DNA of 64,000 nucleotides, from NCBI RefSeq assembly GCF_002234675.1, contig NC_019864.2, forward strand, positions 21,268,582 through 21,332,581. Reading direction: 5' to 3'. The translations under genes and the position numbers were made by a program. The notes under the pieces are model-generated. The model was not told the origin of the DNA and did not search any database. It worked only from the letters and a program-made list of their open reading frames with translations. Position 1 is the stretch's first letter, and every line of letters starts with the position of its first letter. The DNA is from Oryzias latipes. Taxonomy: Eukaryota; Chordata; Actinopteri; Beloniformes; Adrianichthyidae. Shown here piece after piece: positions 56,401 through 64,000 of the stretch.

Positions 56401-57800
56401 AAGGTTATAAAATCCTAATACCAGAAACTGTTTTATATTTATACAATGTTAGTTCTTTATGTTGTAGTTGAAGACTCAACATTGTAAAAGAGTATAAAAG
56501 GCATTTCTGAGGTTCCTTAAGTTTATATTATTTTCCTCATATCTGGTGCATGAAGATATTCAGACGTGTTAAAAATGGCTGTTAATGTGATGTTAGAGTA
56601 TAACAACTGCAGAACTAATGACAAAAAAGTCATGTTTAAAACAAAAGCACATAACACTATTGAGAGAGTATTGTTACAGGAGTGGAGGCCACTCTGTAAA
56701 AAAAATAGTAGCTGTAAGTGAGTAAATGTGAGTATACAGCTGTGTGTTTTGTGTGTGTCCTGTAGATTACATTAAATCCGTTTCATAAATCTGATATCTG
56801 AATCTGTAGGGATTTGTGATTTGGTGGAAAAATGTCCCACATCTTTGTCCATATGGTGTCCTTATCTGTGTTTTGTGTTAATAAAAAGATTATGCCTGTA
56901 CTTACTGACTGGTTTCAGTTCTTTTATTCATAATCTGTGATATTGTTTTTTTTTTGTCTTTATTTTTTTTCAAACTCCGGAAATGCTCAATGTAGAACCT
57001 AAATAGAAACAAGTAGAACCAAAAGAATCAGCAGCTATAATCCACTTAAAAGATAATTATGAATTTGACAAAAGACAAAAATGTGACAAACTACATAATT
57101 CTTTTAAAGTGGGCGAAAGAAAAGAAATCCTCCAATGTCATCGTCCTTATATTCTTGATCACAAGGTAGTTCAGGGCTGGACAGAAGTCATACGCCCTCT
57201 AGTGGACAACTAGCAAGACATTGAGCCTAATTCTATTATAGATTTTAAAAATTAAGTTTTCTTTGTGTGGTGTCTTTAGTGACAGCAGGCAAACCAGTAC
57301 AAATGTAAAATGTAAAACTGTATATAGAAGGTCTTTTGTTAACTGCATATATTTTTTTATTTTTTCTAATTTTGTATATTTTTTTATTTCTAGGTTTAGT
57401 TGTTACCAGAACAAGTTTGTTTCAAAGATAATGTAAATTTTAAAAAGCAATCTAGGTTATTTCTAAATGAATTTTATGAAAAATGTCCACTTCGACAGTG
57501 AAGACTTCATTTGGGACTCTAGAAGTTCCCATAGATGCTTCTGTGTTTTTTTGGCGGTACACTTTGGTCTGACAATTACACTTTTTTTTCACTTCATAGA
57601 CTTTGGCTTAATCTCTTATTCAAATGAGAGATAGTCATAAACTGATGTACTATTCTTGTACTATTATTATTATTGTTGTTATTATTTACATTTTATCCTC
57701 TTTTATCTTTGCAAGATACTACTCTTGAGTTTTTGTGTGTGAGTCAAATAGTTCTTATTATCTGAAGTGTTTCATGGCATTGATGACCTTGTGCTGATTC
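56401..57800. other. AT-rich intergenic sequence
   Basis: Nothing coding was seen. An AATAAA at 56880-56885 could serve as a distal polyadenylation signal for chrm2, but the LINE between it and the stop codon makes that uncertain. Confidence 0.4.
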
Positions 57801-57990
57801 TGCAACAGGTTTGGCAAGCAGATGACCTGACGACAATAAACTGAAACCAGACTCTTAAATACACTGAGGATGATTAACTTATATTAAAACCGCTGTGGAT
57901 GGTTGACAACTTAATTGGTGTGACCTGACCTGATCACAGAACGTGACCAGAACCAATAAAACATAACTGAAACAAAAGGGAACAATCCTT
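57800..57990. repeat. Retroelement-like repeat, short copy
   Basis: AGCAGATGACCTGACGACAA, CCAGACTCTTAAATACACTG and AACCAATAAAACATAACTGA align in order with the repeat at 61190-61360. Confidence 0.5.
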
Positions 57991-58516
57991 ACATAAATAT
58001 TTCACGCAAATGGGGGTAACATAGGGTTAGATGTCTTGCCGGAAGACAGCCAAAGCTGTGAGTTTAACCCCTGACCAACCTACACGCAGACGACTGCTCA
58101 GTCAACTGAACCACAGCCAACAGTATTTGTTTGATGGTTCAACAAGTGTTTCCTATCCCGGTTTTAGAATCACTCGACCAGCATTTTTATGAACTCTAAT
58201 CTGACCGTGAAGTGCGTTTTTGTTGTCTAAAAGACCGGATGGATGAGTTGGTGAGCAAACAGTTGTTGTTTTGTATTCCCAAATGAACAATTAATCTTGT
58301 GTCAGTGAAAAACAGAGGCGTCATTCTTTGTCAAACAGGCTTTGTCTCCAGATAAGTTCAAGGGATCAGTGAAGGCGATTGTCCCCGTACAATTTAAATG
58401 CTTTCAGGTACCCTCCTCCTGTTCAACATCTTTTATAAGCAATTCAACGGAAGATTTCACACGGCACAATACACAACAGCTGTTTACATCTCATAAATGT
58501 ACATAAAAGCATAAGG

Positions 58517-59149
58517 CAGGCATGTCCAAAGTCCGGCCCGTGGGCCAATTTGGGCACGCAGTCAAATTTCTACCGGTCCATAGGCTCCTGTCAAAAAATC
58601 AATGAAATGCAGCCCTCAGCACTTCCGAATAACTACAATTTCTTGATTGTGATTAGCTAAATTCCGTCATGAGCTTTTGTGAAGCTGTGGCAACACTGTT
58701 GCGGGACCCTTCTGTGACACCATCCAGCCCATTTCTAAAATGTTGACTGAATACAAAATAAACAGAATTGACTCTTTGATCACAGTTATTTGTACTTCTG
58801 AATATTTTGTTTTCCCTTTTTACATTATTTAAATTTAGAAGTTCACACTGAGCATGTAACAATGAATAATATGTAACATTTCGAGTGAACCCCTATTTAA
58901 TGTTGACAAAAGTTTTTTTTTTTTCAGGCAGACTTTTTTTCTTTACTTTATTTTAAATACAAAATTCACATTAATTTAGGTTAAAATGTATTTGATGTAT
59001 TTCTGTTCTATTTGAAGAAATAAAAATAATCCCATAGAAAAACAAAATAAAATAAAGAAAAATCATTAGATGTTAATTTGCATTTATTCTACTCATAAAG
59101 AGGGCCGGTGACATTTTCACTCTCTTTGCAAAAAGTTTGGACACCCCAG
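58517..59149 (+). mobile_element. Non-autonomous hAT element with 8-bp target-site duplication
   Basis: The left end CAGGCATGTCCAAAGTCCGG and the complement of the right end, CTGGGGTGTCCAAACTTTTT, form hAT-type terminal inverted repeats. It is flanked by GCATAAGG (58509-58516) and GCCTAAGG (59150-59157), a 7-of-8 duplication of the length typical for hAT. The 633-bp interior encodes no transposase. Confidence 0.8.
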
Positions 59150-59643
59150 GCCTAAGGTTTATTGACACATCTCTTGTTCTTTTACCATTGGTAGGATGTT
59201 GTAATTTCTGACACAGGTGGAGTTTATTGTAAATACCTAATGATGTCTGTATGTTTATAATGTAACCCTTAGTTAGTGCTCCTCTTTGCTCTGAACTTAC
59301 GCAATTGCAGTTTTTTTAGTGATGAAAATCCTAAAACAGAGAGTTTTTTTTTTTTACTAAGAATGCGTTTCCATTTGCGTGCCTGCCTTTACTGAAAGTA
59401 AAACATAATCAAATACTTCCTTGTGCCTCATGTCAAAGTGGCAGAAAACAGCCCTCTCTGTATTGTTGACCCTGTACACACAAGGTGAGTTTTCTGCTTT
59501 ACATTTAGTCAGTGTAAGTGAATAACTGCTACTGTTTGGGGTGAACACACACTCTGCAAGAGAAAACATCACATGCGTGTGGGTAAAAGGCGGAGAGCAG
59601 ACACGCTTGAGCACAAATTCTAATTTGCTTCGTATGTGGAGTG

Positions 59644-59922
59644 ATGGGAGAAGAAAAGAACCATGTGGGAGACCTGCCATTGGCGGACGAGTATCCAGAA
59701 CCATGTGTGGACGATGAGCTGAAAGGGGAGGAAAAGAGGGACATTTCTGCCATCCCAGAGGACATCACGGGTGACAAGGCAGAGAAATGCAGCCCAAACC
59801 TGCTGGAGATGCTGAAGGCAGCTGAGAGCAGGAGGTCATCTCAGGATCGGGACAAAGACAGACCAGAGGCAAACAAGGCCGGGACAAAAGAGAACATTGC
59901 TGAGGCTCTGAAGACTAACATG
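59644..59922 (+). CDS. Unrecognised acidic protein, probable first coding exon
   Basis: This open stretch of 93 codons starts MGEEKNHVGDLPLADEYPEP and ends AGTKENIAEALKTNM just before a consensus GTGAGC donor at 59923. The ATG context is favourable (G at -3, G at +4). The peptide is hydrophilic and rich in Glu, Lys, Asp and Arg. It has no signal peptide or membrane segment and has a possible short helix LLEMLKAAESRR. I do not recognise the family. The region is less AT-rich than its surroundings and the exon ends in phase 0. A possible second exon is 61942-62017. It could be the 5' end of a cytoplasmic or nuclear protein gene that continues past the window. Coding status is inferred from frame, donor and composition only. 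Confidence 0.5.
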
Positions 59923-60889
59923 GTGAGCAGAGGCAGACCTGCAAAGACTACAGAACTAATAATAGTTCAGAGGATGCAAGTTACGCCACTGCGAACGTGA
60001 ATGTGCATCTACTCAGTCTGTTAATGATTTTAGCTGCACAGAACAGACTTCTCTAAATATTTGACCTCTTGCTTCACTTGCTTTATCCCTCTGAGAGGAA
60101 ATGCCTGATTGTTCAAGTCTCCTTTTAGGTAAAAAAAAAAGAAACAATTCACACAAATCTAAACTTCTAAATGTTTATTTTGCACAAAACATTGATTTTC
60201 ATTGTTATTGATCTTTTATAATCCGTCCATTAAAACCTTAAGGAGTATGTCTGTGACGTTCAAATTCAAACAGAACTTTATCGATTCCTATATTGACAAT
60301 ATTTTGTCCTGAGCTCTCTAAACACCCATTACTAATTCAATCAATTTGAATATACATTAATTGAAAAAGAAAACAGAGAGTTGTGAAAAATATGTAGATG
60401 ATTTTAAGGAAAGGTAAAAGACCAAAGTAGCCTTCCAAACAAAAAATGTATTCATGCGTTCCTGCAGAGGCGAATGGGCAGGAAGCGTTGAGGTCTAGAA
60501 AAATAACTAAATCTGTTAATCTCACTTCTTCTCCACAACATGGGATATTGATTATGTGAACCAGTCTCACTGTTAGACCTTTACATTTTACTCCCTCATA
60601 TTTATTTAATTTCTTGTCAAATTAACTTATTTTAGTAGCTTGTTCAACATATAGTATGATCATCAGTATGGCGTTAATTATTTTTGAGTAAAATGATTGA
60701 ATTTGACAAGAAAATTAATTTTCTTGTTGAAGTTTTGTATTTACAGTGTTATTTGGGGGAAAACTGCATTGGTAGGTGTGCACCAATAAAACCTTTAAAG
60801 ATAGTTTTGCTCAATACAGAAAAGTTGCTGAAGTTGCTTATAGTAGGGATACCCACATGTGGTTGAGTACATATAGTCAGGAACCGGAG

Positions 60890-61360
60890 GTGACCCAGCC
60901 AGCAAGGCCAAGTGGGTGAGCTCTGCCGCTCAGGGTCCGGCACAGCAAGCGAGCGACGCCGCCCAGGGGCCGGCAGAGCTCGCTACGCTGTCCACTGGGC
61001 GGCTTGCTAGCGTGACGAGCCAGCCCACTGAGTGCCAACTCTAGCCAATGTGGACGTACACACGTGGGGCCACCATGGAAACTGCGCACAAACTTGTTCG
61101 GGGCCCACTTGACCTTGGTGGCTGGGGAAGGATCCAAAAATCAGAGATCAGGCTTGGTGGCAGAAACTTTGAGAAAAGGTGACAAAACAGAGCAGATGAC
61201 CTGAAAACCAGACACTTAAATAGACTGAAGGCAAGTAACTGTAATCAAGACAGTTGTGAATCATGATGAACTGGGGGGACTGACGAAAAGGGGCAATTCA
61301 AAACAGAACATGGCCAAAATCATAACAGAACTGACAAAAACCATGCAAAGTTTACAATCC
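60890..61360. repeat. Retroelement-like repeat with GC-rich core
   Basis: The GC-rich part (60900-61140: GCAAGCGAGCGACGCCGCCC, GGGGCCACCATGGAAACTGC) leads into GACCTGAAAACCAGACACTT and GAACTGACAAAAACCATGCA. The second part matches 57800-57990. It is probably the end of an LTR or other retroelement; the class is not settled. Confidence 0.5.
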
Positions 61361-63897
61361 TCACCCGTTTTTTTATTACTACAAGTTATACCTAGTGTCT
61401 TCAGAGTCTTTTGTGTGATTAAGGCTTTAAGGATTAAAGGGCTTAGTTTTTTAAAATATTGTTATTCAAAAATGTGGAAAATCGAAGACTTTAGAGGACA
61501 GAAAAATTCCACCTCTAAGCCATCTATCTCTGTCTCCCTGTGCTTTTGAGGCCTCTGTTTTTTCCACTTGGTTGGTTCTTTTCTAGTTTTTTTTTTTCCT
61601 AACACGTTCTGTCATGAATGTGCCCCTGTGTTAGCATATCTCTTTTCTGTATCTGTCATACACATCCCAAGAGCAGAGTGCACTGTGCTGAACATAATCT
61701 CATTCATCTAGGGCCCAATCTCCACCCGGGCTCAAAACTCTCAGCAACATTGAGGTGTCTAGTTTCTTTGTTTCTGAGAATTCACAGCTCCAAGGCGTGC
61801 GAAAACTGGATCATTTATTCGCAGTGTGTCCTGTCACCTGTAGAGTGTGGGCGTGCTGTGACACGTCACTGTGTGAACACTTTAACTGCATTGACTTTCT
61901 GCTTGGAGGGGTTGAGTGTCACCTTGGGAGCTCTCTGCAAGCATGAAGAAAGCATACAATCTAGCAAAAATAACTCACGACAAGGACCAGGAGACAGTGC
62001 AATCCATCTGTATAAAGGTATCTGGCTCATCTTTTTTCTGTGTGGAGATCAAACTTAAGAATAGATGATAAGGGCCAGTATATGTCTAAATAGATCCTTT
62101 CAAAGCAAAAGTAAGTTGGATTTACTGTCATTCTTTTTACAGAAAAGAAATCTAAAATGCAGTACGTTTTGTAAAGGTTTTGAAGAATACATGTTTTTAA
62201 TGATTGTATGACCGATTTAATTCAGCTTTCATGGTAGCAGATTCACAGCAGCTGGCTTCACTCCAAACACTTTCCTGTTGGAGACCATGAAGTTAATTTT
62301 CAGACACAGCTTAAAGTCGTTCTGTGCTAAACATTAATCGGCTTCCTGTGACAAGTAGCCTCTGATTTGGAAGATTATGTTCAAGTGATCTTTCACGAGA
62401 ACACATTTCAAAGAGCTATTATGTTCATGAGCACGTCACATTGTGCCAAAGTGCGTTCGTTTTTAACAGGCTGAGGAGAAACAATAAATGGAGTTGATTT
62501 GTATTTTAAATAGGAACAAATTTTAAAAATTAAAACTGGTGTTCCTTTATTTTGACACCAGCAGGGCTGCATTATGATGATATTAAAGTTGTGATAAGGA
62601 TATTTTTGAAAGAGAGTATTTGATTTGAATGAAGTTCAGAAATTAAAGCATTCATCAGTTGTCAGTTTGATTTCATGCTCTTGGGCAACACACTCAGCTC
62701 TGCGTTCCTGTATTCACCTGTGTTTGTGAAAGGGACATTGACTGAGAGTGTAACTGATGTATTAACAGCAACAACAGTATTACTTTATCTGAAGAACATC
62801 AGTCAGAGCTGCTGGAACAAACTGGGGTCAGCAGGCTAATGACATGAGCTCCAACACCTTCATGACCCCTCCACTTTCTCCTTATGCCCTTGTTTCAAAT
62901 AACACTGCAGTTTGAAAACATCTTAATAAGATTTTGAAATATAGAATAAAAATAAATTCTATTTTGTAAAGCTTTAGCAGCATTCTCTCTGTTGTCATTG
63001 TGTTTTAAACAAAATCAATTATTGCAATCTAAATTGCATCTTAAATTTAGAACCCTTGGATAATTAAGATAAGATAATAACAACACGATATAATAACAAT
63101 AAAATAATAAGATCATCCCAGAGAGGATTAGATTAGATTACCAAGATATACAGCAGACTTTCACTCCTCCAGTTGGTTTGGTTAACTTCCACATTTCTGT
63201 AGAACAAACAGAGTTAAGGCTGTTTCAGGAAGTTTTACGTCACACAACTGCAAGACAACAACTGAGGTCACTTTGTATTTCCAGCACCATAAATGGACCT
63301 CTTAGAATGAATGTCTGCCCCAGCTCCCAAGTTACTCTTTGTCCCACACACTTATGAGGACAACCATTGAGTGAGGGGTCAAGAATTTAAAGGGGCAGAG
63401 CAGACGTGTAGACAGGAAGACTTATCAGAGATCCAAAGATGGATTGTTTGAAGAACCATAATTTAGAAACAAACACTGTCCAAACTTTGCAAGCTGTGGA
63501 AATATTTGTTTTTTTTGCAAACAAGAAAACCTACCTTGCTATTGTTGTACATGGGTATATGGATGAACTATGGATTATGAAGAGTATGTAAAACTGTAAA
63601 ATGAATTAACTCAATAGGGATGGGAATATTTAACTTTGCTTCTTCCCACAACATTTCAAGCAATAAATTAAGCTCTACATGACTTTAGTTAAGGATCACT
63701 ATATTTAATTTGCTTTTTTTCTGTTTTTTTTTTTATCAATGCATTTCATCATTTCTGTAATGTGTCTGATAAATCAGTGATATTTTTTTAATTGTATTGA
63801 CTGCAATGCTTGATGCTTGATGCTTCTGCTTCTGCTGCTGCAGCAGCAGCAGAGGATCTCAGGCCATTTTGTCAGGAAGCGGTGATGTGGGATCTAA

Positions 63898-64000
63898 ATG
63901 GTAAATGGCGTATACTTATATAGCGCTTTTCTACCTTCTTCAAGGCCCAAAGTGCTTTACAGTCACAGACCCATTCACCCAGTCACACACACATTCACAC
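63898..64000 (-). mobile_element. tRNA-derived SINE, cut by the window edge
   Basis: It begins on the plus strand ATGGTAAATGGCGTATACTT, then ATATAGCGCTTTTCTACCTT and CAGACCCATTCACCCAG. It is the best-preserved tail of the family seen at 50905-51045 and 55151-55400. Confidence 0.65.

Larger units (their letters stand above)
59923..64000. other. Downstream region, no confirmed exon
   Basis: If the exon at 59644-59922 is real, this is its first intron or introns. Apart from the repeats at 60890-61360 and 63898-64000, it is AT-rich unique sequence. The unique block at 62220-62480 lacks repeat features. A tGCTGCTGCAGCAGCA palindromic triplet run lies at 63829-63855. Confidence 0.45.

Noticed and set aside
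61618..62058. 146-codon open frame
   Set aside because: The first part is Cys- and Ser-rich with no similarity I can see. Only the 76-base sub-block with splice-like borders is kept as a weak exon candidate.

Overview
The window is a stretch of teleost fish genome, most likely a medaka-type fish (genus Oryzias) or a close relative. It is AT-rich, the genes have many GT-AG introns, and it carries typical ray-finned-fish repeats: Tc1-like and hAT elements, L2- and RTE-type LINE pieces and tRNA-derived SINEs. I base the genus on recognising the repeat families, not on a database match. No bacterial or viral region was seen.

Three genes are identified from protein sequence. (1) At 18660-18957, minus strand, lies the first coding exon of magi2, a synaptic/junctional MAGUK scaffold. 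It sits in a CpG-rich promoter region, and the rest of the gene runs off the left edge, so 1-18659 is read as its first intron. (2) At 27398-33552, minus strand, lies a complete eight-exon gnai1 (Gi alpha-1, 354 aa); every splice junction could be placed. (3) At 51173-55028, plus strand, lies a muscarinic acetylcholine receptor of the M2/M4 (Gi-coupled) group, closest to M2. It is 445 aa in three coding exons with two phase-0 introns. A fourth candidate is an acidic first exon at 59644-59922 (plus) of a gene I do not recognise.

Layout: 1-18.6 kb magi2 intron with scattered repeats; 18.2-19.3 kb magi2 promoter and exon 1; 19.4-27.4 kb intergenic; 27.4-33.6 kb gnai1; 33.7-51.1 kb a long gap between the divergent gnai1 and chrm2 genes, holding a nested transposon island (37.7-41.1 kb), two unusual inverted repeats and several non-repetitive blocks that may be regulatory; 51.2-55.0 kb chrm2; 55.0-59.6 kb decayed LINE, SINE and a well-preserved hAT element; 59.6-64 kb the unknown exon and more repeats.

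Functionally, the receptor and gnai1 are consecutive links of one pathway: acetylcholine receptor to Gi alpha to inhibition of adenylyl cyclase and Gbeta-gamma release. MAGI2 is a scaffold at synapses and junctions. The magi2-gnai1 order matches the human 7q21 neighbourhood; human CHRM2 is on the same chromosome but far away. No novel molecular system is evident. The most unusual items are the intron-split muscarinic receptor with a MITE filling most of one intron, a perfect 27-bp-arm palindrome at 35.12-35.18 kb, and the unidentified exon near 59.6 kb.
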